A stretch of 64,000 nucleotides of DNA from Solibacteraceae bacterium (GCA_021324015.1 JAJPJX010000121.1:30872-94871); one strand, 5' to 3'. Positions 50,470-58,606 are shown, counted from the first letter of the stretch. Program-made: numbers and translations. The notes: generated by a model from the sequence alone, not told the origin.

Positions 50470-51405
50470 ATGAAGGAGGCCGGACCTTGGTTCCAAAACC
50501 CATCTTGGGTTATGATGGGTGGTCCTATGCGTGCCCGTCAGTCAGCCCTGAAGTGGGATGAGCGGAAATTCGACGTTTCCTTGGCGGTGGCCGACCGTGC
50601 GCCACGCCCGCATTATGTATCGGCGCTTGGAGCGCTGTACGATTGCGATTGCATGGCCCTCTTGCCACACGTCCGGGACGGAGTGGTCGACACCGTGTTT
50701 GCGGATCCCCCATTCAATCTGGGCAAGGAGTACGGTAAGAACTCCAATGACCTCCGTTCCGATGAAGAATACGTCGCGTGGTGCAAGCTGTGGGTAAAGG
50801 AATGCGTTCGGACGCTGAAGCCGGGCGGCGCGTTCTTTCTATACAACCTGCCCAAATGGAATATCCTCCTGGGGGCTTATCTCACCGAGATCGGGATGGA
50901 ATTCCGCCACTGGATCGCCATCGAGATAAGCGCCTGCTTGCCGATCCCTGGCCGGCTGCACCCCAGCCATTACAGCCTCCTGTACTACACCAAGGGTAAG
51001 GCCAAGACCTTTCGCAAAATCCGGACGCCGATCCTTACCTGTCGCCACTGCGGAAAAGAGGTAAAGGATTACGGTGGGCACCGCGACGCCATGAACCCTA
51101 AAGGCGTCAACCTCAAGGACGTCTGGACCGACATCCCGCCCGTGCGCCACTGGAAATTTAAATCGAAGGACCGGCCAGCGAACGCACTTTCGACGAAGAT
51201 CCTGGATCGCGTGGTGGAGATGACCACAATGCCGGGCGAACTGGTCCTGGATCCATTTGGCGGCAGTGGAACCACGTTCGCTGTTTGCGAGAAGAAGGAT
51301 CGACGCTGGATCGGAGCCGAGATCGACTTCGCACCCGACATAGTCGAACGGCTGGAGACAGGAGAAATTCACTCCCATCGGAATGACGATTTCGTTGAGG
51401 ACTAA
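50470..51405 (+). CDS. DNA methyltransferase, beta class (type II modification)
   Basis: This 311-residue enzyme has motif IV DPPF (79-82) before the AdoMet motif DPFGGSGTT (261-269), the order of beta-class N6-adenine or N4-cytosine methylases. A CxxCG knuckle (about residues 190-195) and a target-recognition region lie between. GGGAGG lies 6 nt before the ATG. It faces the convergently encoded restriction enzyme, overlapping its end by 4 nt, and would protect host DNA from it. DPPF is more usual for adenine enzymes. Confidence 0.88.
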   Translation: MKEAGPWFQNPSWVMMGGPMRARQSALKWDERKFDVSLAVADRAPRPHYVSALGALYDCDCMALLPHVRDGVVDTVFADPPFNLGKEYGKNSNDLRSDEEYVAWCKLWVKECVRTLKPGGAFFLYNLPKWNILLGAYLTEIGMEFRHWIAIEISACLPIPGRLHPSHYSLLYYTKGKAKTFRKIRTPILTCRHCGKEVKDYGGHRDAMNPKGVNLKDVWTDIPPVRHWKFKSKDRPANALSTKILDRVVEMTTMPGELVLDPFGGSGTTFAVCEKKDRRWIGAEIDFAPDIVERLETGEIHSHRNDDFVED

Positions 51406-52010
51406 CCCTTTGCGCGACCGTCCGTTCCTTTGGGAATGCGCGGGACATCGAAGCTTTCAGCATCGTGCTCGATGACGATAATTTCTACCACCCCAGATCG
51501 GCAGGGCACTGACCTCCACAACGGGAAATAAGGCTCCAATTCCTGAATATTGCCGATGCGATCGGTCAGGTACACATAGAGCTTCCGCGAGGGGACGACC
51601 AGTACGCCAGCCGATATCACACCATCCGCCGCCAGCATCGTCAGCTTGTTCATGGAGCGATGGGATGACGAGATGTTCCCCGTTTCCCACTCCACTACGA
51701 TCGGCTTCTCGGGGCCGGCCAGTACCGCGTCGAAGTCCCCGAGTGCCTGATCAAGAGCGTTCTTAGCTCTCCCCTCGATGGTCCACCCACGCTTTTTCAG
51801 ATCAGCGATAAAACAATCTCGGATTGGCTTGACCCCGTTTCCTTCGCCAGACTTCTTACCGCTCTGCGGGTAGATCGTGAACGAACCGCTGCCTGGTGGC
51901 CATTCACATTTCCGAACCGCGTCATGAATCTGCTTACGCGTGCGCCGCCAGTGTTCGGACTTGGAGTAAGCCCCGCATTCGTGCAGCGTGTGGACGGCGA
52001 CAATCTTCAC
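51402..52010 (-). CDS. BamHI-like type II restriction endonuclease
   Basis: The 202-residue product resembles the BamHI family: Asp94 in LGDFDAVLAG, Glu107 and Glu109 in IVVEWETGN, followed by SSSHRSMNKL. BamHI itself uses D94, E111 and E113, so spacing is close. It would cut unmodified DNA at the sequence its partner methylates. The gene is convergent with the methylase and its start overlaps the controller stop. The recognition sequence cannot be read from the protein. Confidence 0.82.
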   Translation of the reverse strand: MKIVAVHTLHECGAYSKSEHWRRTRKQIHDAVRKCEWPPGSGSFTIYPQSGKKSGEGNGVKPIRDCFIADLKKRGWTIEGRAKNALDQALGDFDAVLAGPEKPIVVEWETGNISSSHRSMNKLTMLAADGVISAGVLVVPSRKLYVYLTDRIGNIQELEPYFPLWRSVPCRSGVVEIIVIEHDAESFDVPRIPKGTDGRAKG

Positions 52011-52243
52011 AGTTCCTCGTCGTACAGCCGCCGAAGGAACCGGATCGGATCAATTCCGAGGGCTCGCGCGACTGCGGCAAACTCGACCACGTCGAGTCGG
52101 CGCTCACCACGTTCGTATTTCGACACGAACGATTGTGGCCGTTTGAGGCGTGCCGCCAGCTCGTGCTGAGTAAGGCCCACCTTCTTCCGCTCTTCGGCGA
52201 GCGAGTCCCGAAATCTCTTATACGCGGCGGTCCACGGCCCCAT
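52007..52243 (-). CDS. XRE-type controller of the restriction system
   Basis: The 78-residue protein is nearly all a helix-turn-helix of the Cro/C1 type (RKKVGLTQHELAARLKRPQSFVSKYERG). Small XRE proteins before a restriction gene are C (controller) proteins that delay nuclease expression after entry. It overlaps the restriction gene at ATGA. No ribosome-binding site is seen, as in many leaderless C genes. Confidence 0.85.
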   Translation of the reverse strand: MGPWTAAYKRFRDSLAEERKKVGLTQHELAARLKRPQSFVSKYERGERRLDVVEFAAVARALGIDPIRFLRRLYDEEL

Positions 52244-52259
52244 CGAAGTGAGAAAGGAT

Positions 52260-52277
52260 GATCATAAAACCGATCAT
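52260..52277 (-). promoter_or_regulatory. Candidate C-protein operator
   Basis: Two GATCAT copies start 12 bp apart (52260-52265 and 52272-52277), 17 bp upstream of the controller ATG. Each includes the palindrome GATC. Paired short sites at this spacing, just before a leaderless controller gene, fit C-protein binding sites. Confidence 0.5.
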
Positions 52278-52322
52278 GGGTTAATCCCAAAACGGGTTTG
52301 CGGCACGCGTGCCGCGACCAGC

Positions 52323-52460
52323 GTGCGCCAGGACCTCGAAGGCATAGTGGCCAAGCGCCGGGACGGCATGTACAATCCGGACGCGCCGACGCGGGTGAAG
52401 ATCAAGAATCCTGACTACAGCCAGGCGGCTGGGCGCCATGAGCCCTTCGACCGCCGAAGA
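52323..52460 (+). pseudogene. Remnant of an ATP-dependent DNA ligase (LigD-like)
   Basis: One frame encodes about 46 residues with LEGIVAKRRDGMYNP, then VKIKNPDYSQAAGRHEPF. This is the motif IIIa/IV-V region of ATP-dependent ligases of the LigD type (EGIVAKR..., KIKN). No start, upstream domains or downstream part remain. It is a scar of a lost gene, probably bystander DNA at an integration junction. Confidence 0.72.
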
Positions 52461-52654
52461 TCCGCGCGGCCTGCTCCCGGCCGCGGGCCCCAAGGCGTCG
52501 CCCTCCGGCCACCATTTTGATGCCCATCGGCGTCGCCCGCCTGTTTTTCAAATTTTCTCGGTCATAATCCTGTCACGCTTTGGCCAGTCGTTTTTGAACC
52601 CGGGGTTAACGTCTGTAGTTGACCGCAGCATGTGTTTGTGGCGACGCCCGGATC

Positions 52655-53074
52655 ATGCACCAGTCAACTATCGACGAGTTGCAGCAGCAGATCCAGGGGT
52701 CCCCTGAACAACGCTTCGGCCACAAGATGCATGCGGTCCGCTTCCGCAAATTGGGAATGACGTACCCGGAGCTTTCCAGATGGTTCGGCGAGTCTCCCCG
52801 GACAATCAAACGGTGGGTGCGTTCCTACAATCTCCATGGAATCGACGGATTGCTGGAAAAGCATTCCGGCCGCCCAACGGAACTGACCGCTCTTCAGCGT
52901 GCCGAGGTCCTGGCTGCAACCACCGCTGGACCGCAGAGCGTGGGCCTTCCGTTCAAGAACTGGACCGGCCGCGCGCTCGCAAAATGGATCATTCAGCGGT
53001 GGGGCGTTCGCCTGCGCGAGCGCCAATGTCGGCGGATGATTGAAACCGCAAAATCGGGCGGGAGTATTCAGTAA
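52655..53074 (+). pseudogene. Truncated IS630-like transposase N-terminus
   Basis: The 139-residue reading has a helix-turn-helix pattern (MTYPELSRWFGESPRTIKRWVRSYNLHGIDGLLEKHSGRP) followed by a second HTH region and W-x-x-x-WGVRLRERQCRRMI. This is the DNA-binding half of IS630/Tc1-like transposases. The catalytic DDE part is missing, because the frame ends soon after. No terminal inverted repeats were identified. Confidence 0.65.
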
Positions 53075-53194
53075 GTCAAGATGACAAGGTTATGACCGCG
53101 TAGGATTTTGGAATAGACAAAGTACCAGTACGTCTGTTACATTCCCGATTTCTTATCGATTTCTTTTCGCTACAGAGCCTCAGGAATCACTTCT

Positions 53195-53500
53195 GTGAAA
53201 GACGCGCCAGCCATCCAGAACGGTGGCACCGTGTGGGTGTATCCCCACGGCAGACCAGATGAGGCTGTGACCGCCACGGTCGACCTCATCTCGGGCAACG
53301 GACTCTCCATCGCAATTCGTCTAAGTGACAAGCCGTCGTGGTGCCGGATCGCGGACGGATTCCTCCTGCATACACAATACTCCCAAATCGAAATGCTCCT
53401 GATGCGCGAAGCGGTAGATGGCCAGCCCGTTGGCCCATGGATCGAGCTCGCCCGTGGCGGCCATTACGAAATCGAGCAGAGCAAACCATCCCATGACTGA
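53195..53500 (+). CDS. Hypothetical protein, start of phage-like small-gene run
   Basis: A GTG start gives 101 residues with beta-rich SH3-like pattern (GGTVWVYPHGRPDEAVTATVDLISGNGLSIAIRL). Its stop overlaps the following gene by 8 nt. About 120 nt of sequence without a gene precede it. Function unknown. Confidence 0.55.
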   Translation: MKDAPAIQNGGTVWVYPHGRPDEAVTATVDLISGNGLSIAIRLSDKPSWCRIADGFLLHTQYSQIEMLLMREAVDGQPVGPWIELARGGHYEIEQSKPSHD

Positions 53501-54008
53501 CCTCCGCAAGTTTCCTCCCCTACCACAGGATCATCCAGCCATTGGTGCGCCATGCGGCATCTGCCAGCGCAAGATCGAGGCCGGCGACGAGACCACGTTG
53601 ATCCCCAAGGAGCACTCGCCAGAGGACGGACGTATCCAGACCGTTGAGGGTGCCCTCTGCCATTGGGCCTGCGCGTCTGCGGTTGCGCGCCTGGCGCAGA
53701 TCGGAGAGGATCTCAAGCTCGCCTGGCTGCCCCCCGCCAACATGAAGCAGGCTCCAGTGAACGCCTTCCACACGCTTTACGTGCGCCTCGCGGAGATCAA
53801 CGACGGGCTGCTGATTGCCGCCGCTAAGGACCCGGATATAGCCGCCAATCCGGTCTTCGGAGAGTTGCTTGGCTCATGCGCAGAGTTATCGAACGCAACC
53901 GCCCGCATGACGCGCATGCTCGAAGGCATCCGGCGCGACTTCCCGAAGATATGGGGTGCGTGGTGCGATGCCGTTGAACACCAGCCACAACCGGAGCCGG
54001 ACCGATGA
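53493..54008 (+). CDS. Zinc-site protein of phage early type
   Basis: The 171-residue product has an N-terminal zinc site (CGICQRKI...GD...CHWAC), then helices. The motif G-A-P-C-G-x-C-x-x-x-I-x-x-G-D also occurs in the following gene, so the two share an origin. Overlaps the next gene by 4 nt. Unknown role. Confidence 0.6.
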   Translation: MTDLRKFPPLPQDHPAIGAPCGICQRKIEAGDETTLIPKEHSPEDGRIQTVEGALCHWACASAVARLAQIGEDLKLAWLPPANMKQAPVNAFHTLYVRLAEINDGLLIAAAKDPDIAANPVFGELLGSCAELSNATARMTRMLEGIRRDFPKIWGAWCDAVEHQPQPEPDR

Positions 54009-54337
54009 AGTGGTTCGGCGTGCTGTTCGTCGACCCAGAGGAGCCGTTGGCCCCCACACCGGTCGGCGCGCCCTGCGGCTTCTGCCAGGAGCCGATTGAG
54101 GCGGGTGACAAGGGCGTGATCATCCCACACATCGACACGGACGGCGCGTCCGAGAAGCCATACCACTTCGAGTGCCACATGCGCCTGACGATTGGATCGC
54201 TTGCCCACCAGGAGCGCCGGTGCTCCTGTTATGGAGGCAACGAGCACGACCCACCCGGCATGTCGCTGCGCCAAGCGGCGCGTGCGGCGTGGGAATACTG
54301 GCTGGCGCACTGCGATCCGGAGGCGGGCGCATGCTGA
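54005..54337 (+). CDS. Zinc-site protein, related to the previous gene
   Basis: The 110-residue protein repeats GAPCGFCQEPIEAGDKGVIIP and has H-F-E-C-H and Cys pairs downstream, a likely zinc finger. Duplication of the preceding gene's N-terminal domain is likely. It is overlapped by 7 nt with the next gene. Confidence 0.6.
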   Translation: MKWFGVLFVDPEEPLAPTPVGAPCGFCQEPIEAGDKGVIIPHIDTDGASEKPYHFECHMRLTIGSLAHQERRCSCYGGNEHDPPGMSLRQAARAAWEYWLAHCDPEAGAC

Positions 54338-54561
54338 AGCTGCGTATTCGCGCCGACCTCAAATGCAAAAAGCACCCACACTTCGATCCGGCCAAGGAGG
54401 GGCGCGGCGCGATCAAGGGCGGCTGCATCGCGTGTGAGACGCTGTGCGATTTGCACCTCCAGAGCGAGAAGCTGCTGCTCGCGGCGCAGTATTTCCAGAA
54501 CGACAACCCCATGGCGACGGCTTGGCGCGTGATAGCGCGACGGGAGTTGAAGAAGGCATGA
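54331..54561 (+). CDS. Small basic Cys-containing protein
   Basis: The 76-residue product has CKKHPHFDP and CIACETLC suggestive of a zinc knuckle, then a helical basic end. Starts overlapping the previous gene. Unknown. Confidence 0.55.
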   Translation: MLKLRIRADLKCKKHPHFDPAKEGRGAIKGGCIACETLCDLHLQSEKLLLAAQYFQNDNPMATAWRVIARRELKKA

Positions 54562-54776
54562 GGAACATCGACGAACAGCCGAACAACGCGCCGATCCTGG
54601 TCCTGGGCCGGCCACTCCGGGTCCGCGCCAGCGCGCCGCTTCGATTCCGGCGCCTGGCGTTCGCAATACGGCGGCATCCGCGCGAGTGGGCGGCGCAGAA
54701 CGTGTTCCTGATCCAGCCTGGCGGCCGCAGCAACCTCCTGCGCGCGAGTGAGTTCCACATCCGGAGGGAGTTATGA
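54558..54776 (+). CDS. Small Arg-rich protein
   Basis: The 72-residue protein is rich in Arg with short hydrophobic segments and has ATGA overlaps with both neighbours. No motif is recognised. Confidence 0.45.
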   Translation: MRNIDEQPNNAPILVLGRPLRVRASAPLRFRRLAFAIRRHPREWAAQNVFLIQPGGRSNLLRASEFHIRREL

Positions 54777-55078
54777 AGCTATTCGGGAAGGGCGACGTGG
54801 TGCTCGTGGAGGGACCGCCAGGCCGGGTGCTCGGCGAGGTGCTCGAAGCATCGACGCCGGCCGAGATGCCGGACCTCGGGCCGGGATCTTGCTCTGCGGA
54901 GGCCAAGGCGGCGATGCGCGAGCAGCACGTCGATGTGCTACTGCTGATCCGCCACAAGCACGACGACCAGGACGTTTGCTTCTTCGCGCTACACAATCCG
55001 GACGGTTGGCGCGACCTGCATGGCCAGAAGCTCACGATCCTGAAGAGGTACGAGCTACCGCTGACGACGGGCAACTGA
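54773..55078 (+). CDS. Small hypothetical protein
   Basis: The 101-residue product begins MKLFGKGDVVLVEGPPGRVLGEVLEAS (an SH3-like strand pattern), then a helical stretch and an acidic/hydrophobic end. GGAGGGAGTT precedes the start. Unknown. Confidence 0.5.
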   Translation: MKLFGKGDVVLVEGPPGRVLGEVLEASTPAEMPDLGPGSCSAEAKAAMREQHVDVLLLIRHKHDDQDVCFFALHNPDGWRDLHGQKLTILKRYELPLTTGN

Positions 55079-55079
55079 C

Positions 55080-55457
55080 GTGGCGAAGAACGAAGCGGTT
55101 GATCCAAGTAGAAAGGTGGTTCCAATTTGCGCCATGAGGAAGACCACGGAGGCGATGCACCGCCACTTTGGAAAGGCAATCACGGAATTACGACGTAGAA
55201 TGGACTGGAGCCAGGCGGAGCTTGCACAGCGCATCGCCTGGCACGGGCATGACGGGTCGCACCCCATGGAGGCTCCGGCCATAGATCTGATTTCCAAATG
55301 GGAGCACGGCGTAAAGGCGCCCTCGCGCCCGTACCGGGTAGCGCTCGCGCGCATCGCCAAGGGCCGCAAGCTCACCGAGGAACTGGCGCCGATATTCCTG
55401 GCCGCCGATTCCGCTTGGCACGTGGTCTCACGGATCGAAATGTTGCATGAGAACTGA
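55080..55457 (+). CDS. XRE-family regulator
   Basis: The 125-residue protein has a Cro/C1-type HTH: LRRRMDWSQAELAQRIAW...IDLISKWEHGVKAPSRPYRVALARIA. A loop insert lies between helices 2 and 3. GTG start 55080 is used; an ATG at 55134 is also possible. It is likely to regulate this small-gene cluster. Confidence 0.65.
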   Translation: MAKNEAVDPSRKVVPICAMRKTTEAMHRHFGKAITELRRRMDWSQAELAQRIAWHGHDGSHPMEAPAIDLISKWEHGVKAPSRPYRVALARIAKGRKLTEELAPIFLAADSAWHVVSRIEMLHEN

Positions 55458-55472
55458 ACGAAAGGACAGGAC

Positions 55473-55808
55473 ATGACGAAGCAGGAGCAGTTACTCGAAG
55501 AACTGATCGACCTTGAGATTCATCGCCGCCAGTTGGCAGAACGAGCTGCGGCGTTGCGCGAGCAGTTGGGGTTGGCGAGGACCAGGCCAGAACGAAAGCG
55601 CCGTATAAGTGCTGCCGGACGTGCACGGATCGCGGCCGCGCAACGAAAGCGTTGGGCGGTGAAAGAGACCACGACAGCGGCCCCACCGAAGCCGGCGCGC
55701 AAGAAGGCAGTCTGGACGCCTGCCATGCGCAGGAAGGCCGCAGAACGGATGCGGCGCGTGAACAAGGAGATGGCCAAGAAGCGTGCGGCGGCGAAAGCTG
55801 CGGCGTGA
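55473..55808 (+). CDS. Basic helical protein
   Basis: The 111-residue product has a coiled-coil N-terminus and two basic segments (RPERKRRISAAGRARIAAAQRKRW and PAMRRKAAERMRRVNKEMAKKRA), a likely nucleic-acid-binding protein. GAAAGGACAGGAC precedes the ATG. The stop overlaps the next gene's ATG. Confidence 0.6.
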   Translation: MTKQEQLLEELIDLEIHRRQLAERAAALREQLGLARTRPERKRRISAAGRARIAAAQRKRWAVKETTTAAPPKPARKKAVWTPAMRRKAAERMRRVNKEMAKKRAAAKAAA

Positions 55809-56167
55809 TGGCGCGGGAATTATATTCTCGACCACTGAGTGAGGAGGCGCGCGCCGCGCTCGTGGAATTTCTGGCGGCCCACATCGAGAGCATGAAGTCG
55901 TCCTTCGCCGACGACCTGGCCGAGGCCGCCAAGCGGAAGGCGCTGGCGCTCCTCGGGACGGACATCGACATCCTGGTGTTCGTCGTGGCGGCCGGCCTGA
56001 TGTATTCGCAGATGGGCCGGGACCTCCTGACTATCGCCTGCCGCACGGATGATGGCACGGAGGAGGGCTATGCTGGCGCGGTTGCCGAAGTGCTCGTGCA
56101 GGTCGTCGAGAAGGCCATCGCCACGGACAAGGAGTACAGGCGCGCACTGCCTGGGAGACCGGAATGA
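55808..56167 (+). CDS. Hypothetical protein with one hydrophobic stretch
   Basis: The 119-residue product is helical with IDILVFVVAAGLMYS as a hydrophobic segment. The TGATG overlap couples it to the previous gene. No family recognised. Confidence 0.55.
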   Translation: MARELYSRPLSEEARAALVEFLAAHIESMKSSFADDLAEAAKRKALALLGTDIDILVFVVAAGLMYSQMGRDLLTIACRTDDGTEEGYAGAVAEVLVQVVEKAIATDKEYRRALPGRPE

Positions 56168-56356
56168 CAGGGCTACATCTGCGGGTATGTGATCGAGTTC
56201 AGTGACGATGGGCCGCCACAGTGCCAGGCGCTGCATCAAGGGTCCCTCGAGGATTGCGAGCAGGTCGGCGACCTGTGCCACGCCGTCTCGTATTCCGGCT
56301 CGCGGCCCAATCCTCGGGCGCGGTTTGTGATCAGCAAGCTGGAGGAGGATGCCTAA
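56164..56356 (+). pseudogene. Short gene that may be frameshifted near its start
   Basis: From the ATG at 56164 the frame ends after 13 codons, but the +1 frame reads GYICGYVIEFSDDGPPQC and runs to a TAA at 56356. Removing one G in ACAGGGC would give MTGYICGYVIEF. Alternatively a GTG at 56189 makes a 55-residue protein. The sequence has Cys residues that suggest a small zinc-type protein. Confidence 0.4.
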
Positions 56357-56377
56357 ACGGAGCGGTTTTTCTTGGTT

Positions 56378-56397
56378 CCCAGAATTGGTATTCTGGG
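56378..56397. promoter_or_regulatory. Conserved hairpin, copy 1
   Basis: CCCAGAAT / ATTCTGGG pair perfectly around TGGT, 29 nt before the ATG at 56427. A second copy with the same layout occurs at 56951-56970, also before a start. This suggests a shared regulatory structure or operator. Confidence 0.55.
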
Positions 56398-56426
56398 AAG
56401 TCCGGAACCAGATGAAAGGAAATCAT

Positions 56427-56894
56427 ATGGACGCCCAAGATCTGCGAAGAATCCGGCATGAGTCCGCAATCCTTAAACAGCAAGAGGAGGAACGGCGCCT
56501 GCAGGAGAACAGACAAAAGGTGTCCGAACAGGCTACGGCCGCAAGACAGAGAGCAGAGGCGGTATTGAATAATCTGGACAACATTTTGGCGGCGGCTGCA
56601 AGCAGGGGGCAAGTCTGCGAGGTTTTGCTCGAGTTGGAGTCTCCTGAGTTCGATTATACAAGAAAGTCAGTTTATAAGTGGCATTTCTGCAACATCCTAT
56701 GTCCTCTGAAATGGGGCTACGATCATTCGGAATACAATTATACTGTTCCGGAGTTCGGTCATCCTCTTTTCGCCGAGTGTCAACGGCGTGGACTTAACCC
56801 GCACTGGACATTCAAGGAACCCAGCTGTTCACCGGGTCGCGGACCGTACCAAGCTTTCTACCCGGCGAAGTTGAGTCTGTGGGTGAACTGGTAA
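56427..56894 (+). CDS. Hypothetical protein with hairpin leader
   Basis: The start is ATG 56427 after GAAAGGAAATCAT; the upstream frame from 56349 is produced by the repeat. The 155-residue product has a charged coiled coil (about residues 5-55) and then a Trp/Tyr/Pro-rich region (YKWHFCNILCPLKWGYDH, GLNPHWTFKEP). No family recognised. Confidence 0.6.
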   Translation: MDAQDLRRIRHESAILKQQEEERRLQENRQKVSEQATAARQRAEAVLNNLDNILAAAASRGQVCEVLLELESPEFDYTRKSVYKWHFCNILCPLKWGYDHSEYNYTVPEFGHPLFAECQRRGLNPHWTFKEPSCSPGRGPYQAFYPAKLSLWVNW

Positions 56895-56950
56895 ATCGAT
56901 TAGCCCGAAGTGTTGCCGCATCAAGAGACGGCGGTGATGGCTTCTTCGTT

Positions 56951-56970
56951 CCCAGGATTGCTATTCTGGG
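56951..56970. promoter_or_regulatory. Conserved hairpin, copy 2
   Basis: CCCAGGAT / ATTCTGGG pair with one G-U wobble around TGCT, 29 nt before the GTG at 57000. Position and spacing match copy 1, and the flanking bases (GTTCCCAG...GGGA-GTCC) are also similar. Confidence 0.55.
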
Positions 56971-56999
56971 AGTCCCCGAAACAAGAGGGAGGAATCTCT

Positions 57000-57494
57000 G
57001 TGCACTCGTTTTCGGTTGCGGCGTGGGTAAGTACTTTGCTGGTGGTGTTCGGCGAAGTTTTTCGCGACTACGATTTTTCGGAAGTCTGTTTGCGGTGCCG
57101 CCACACAAACTTTGGTAAGCCCCAGCGGTTCTGTCCCAAATGTGGAGGCCAAATGTGGAACCATGGAACGGACCACTACTGTTTGCGGTGTCGGGCCTCC
57201 GTAGGAGATAACCAGTTTTGCCCATCGTGCGGCCAACGAGCAGTTATCGGACCGCACAATGACGTCTTGTATCCGTGTCGGCCGAACCGCGATAAGCCGG
57301 TGGGATTATTTTGTCTTAATGGTCACGAGGCAAAGCCAGGAGAAACCCAGCGGTATTGCGGCAAATGCGGCGGGCAGTTTTATAACCGGACACTGCCGCA
57401 TACCGAATGCGCCGACTGCGGTCACATAGAGGGATACAATCTCGGGCCATTTTGCAGTAACTGCGGCAGCAAGCGAGTCATCGCGCGACATTGA
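57000..57494 (+). CDS. Multi-zinc-ribbon protein with N-terminal membrane segment
   Basis: The GTG start follows GAGGGAGGAATCTCT. The 164-residue product starts with a hydrophobic segment (FSVAAWVSTLLVVFGEVF) followed by tandem zinc ribbons: CLRC, CPKCGG, CLRC, CPSCG, CGKCGG, CADCG and CSNCGS. These are double zinc-ribbon modules as in signalling or assembly proteins. Function unknown. Confidence 0.65.
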   Translation: MHSFSVAAWVSTLLVVFGEVFRDYDFSEVCLRCRHTNFGKPQRFCPKCGGQMWNHGTDHYCLRCRASVGDNQFCPSCGQRAVIGPHNDVLYPCRPNRDKPVGLFCLNGHEAKPGETQRYCGKCGGQFYNRTLPHTECADCGHIEGYNLGPFCSNCGSKRVIARH

Positions 57495-57539
57495 CTACTG
57501 CGGCCAGGAGCGTGCAAGCGCTTACGAATATTGTGACCA

Positions 57540-57773
57540 GTGGTACAAACGTGGTACCGCTTCATTTTTCAAAATGAACAAGAGGGAGCTCAAAAGAAGG
57601 AGCGAGACGCAAAGAACCGCTCTTGGAAACAGCTAGGTGTCAAGGTCACGGTCGCCGGCTGCACGTGGCTCGTCCAGCGCCATTACATCGCCCTGGACGG
57701 GATCAAAGCATGGGAGTTCCGGCACCTCGCCTTTCCGGAGATTACGGATGCCGAGCATGGAAATCCAAACTGA
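57540..57773 (+). CDS. Possible small protein, uncertain
   Basis: A 77-residue frame from a GTG gives a basic N-terminus (QEGAQKKERDAKNRSWKQLG) and a plausible beta end (VKVTVAGCTWLVQRHYIALDG). Codon use is acceptable, but no ribosome-binding site is seen. The reading may be part of a decayed gene. Confidence 0.35.
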   Translation: MVQTWYRFIFQNEQEGAQKKERDAKNRSWKQLGVKVTVAGCTWLVQRHYIALDGIKAWEFRHLAFPEITDAEHGNPN

Positions 57774-57793
57774 CGCAGGCTATACTGCCACAG

Positions 57794-58606
57794 ATGCCGT
57801 CCCTCGCGGGCCAAAGCGTATCCAGGTTTGTGGATTCGTATCGCCGATTTCGATCAGAGCGTCGGCGTAAGGTCGCGCTGTCGGCTGGCTCCTGTGTCCG
57901 GTTTCGTTCGGAATATGAAACATTTGTGCGCCAACGGGAGCACGCGGTGCGGCTTCTCCTTCAGGCCTCCGATTCATTGCTGAGCCCGTTTAACGATCCG
58001 ATCCGCAGCGACCTCCTCACTGCCGTGCTTGCGCTACAGCGGGAGGAGATTTATACGGCAGCACTGGAATGGCTCTTGCGCCGGCTCCCAAGCCGCACAG
58101 TGGCTGCTGTTCTTGGGCTGAAGGCGAGATGTGATCAAAACGCGTGGGAAATAGATTGCGAGCGGACGGTCAGGGTGGGAGACCAGCGCGGCCGGCTCGA
58201 CATGGTGATCGCTTGCGAAGGAGAGGCCCGCGCGATTGTGGAAGTCAAGACCAGGGAGTACACCGCGGAGGACCTGGAGAAGCACGAGCTTTATCGGGCG
58301 GCTGTCATACAGATCCCGGATTTGTCCAGAGCGGAGCCTGTGTTTCTTGCCGTGGCAGATGAAGGGATCGATCTCAGAGGTTTTCGGTTCATATCATGGC
58401 GTGACGTTTGTCTGAACGTGCGTCTGAACGCCCGTGAGGTGATCGGCAGCAGGCCGTTTCCCGAGACGGCTCTGTTTTTAGCGGTGCTAGGTGCCATCGA
58501 GCAGAACCTCCTCCAACTCCAGCCCGATTCGCCTCGGGATGCTCCGAGGCTTGCTGCTTACCTTCGCGAGTACCTCGAAAGGAGCGACGTGAAGAGCAAT
58601 GGATGA
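57794..58606 (+). CDS. PD-(D/E)XK nuclease, first gene of two-gene unit
   Basis: The 270-residue product has the nuclease core D136 (RGRLDMVIA), E150-x-K152 (AIVEVKTREY) after a helical N-terminus, i.e. a PD-(D/E)XK nuclease. TATACT lies about 13 nt before the ATG, giving a possible promoter with a short leader. Its 3' end overlaps the next gene by 8 nt. A nuclease plus a coupled partner next to an integration junction suggests a defence or toxin-type unit, which is inference. Confidence 0.72.
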   Translation: MPSLAGQSVSRFVDSYRRFRSERRRKVALSAGSCVRFRSEYETFVRQREHAVRLLLQASDSLLSPFNDPIRSDLLTAVLALQREEIYTAALEWLLRRLPSRTVAAVLGLKARCDQNAWEIDCERTVRVGDQRGRLDMVIACEGEARAIVEVKTREYTAEDLEKHELYRAAVIQIPDLSRAEPVFLAVADEGIDLRGFRFISWRDVCLNVRLNAREVIGSRPFPETALFLAVLGAIEQNLLQLQPDSPRDAPRLAAYLREYLERSDVKSNG

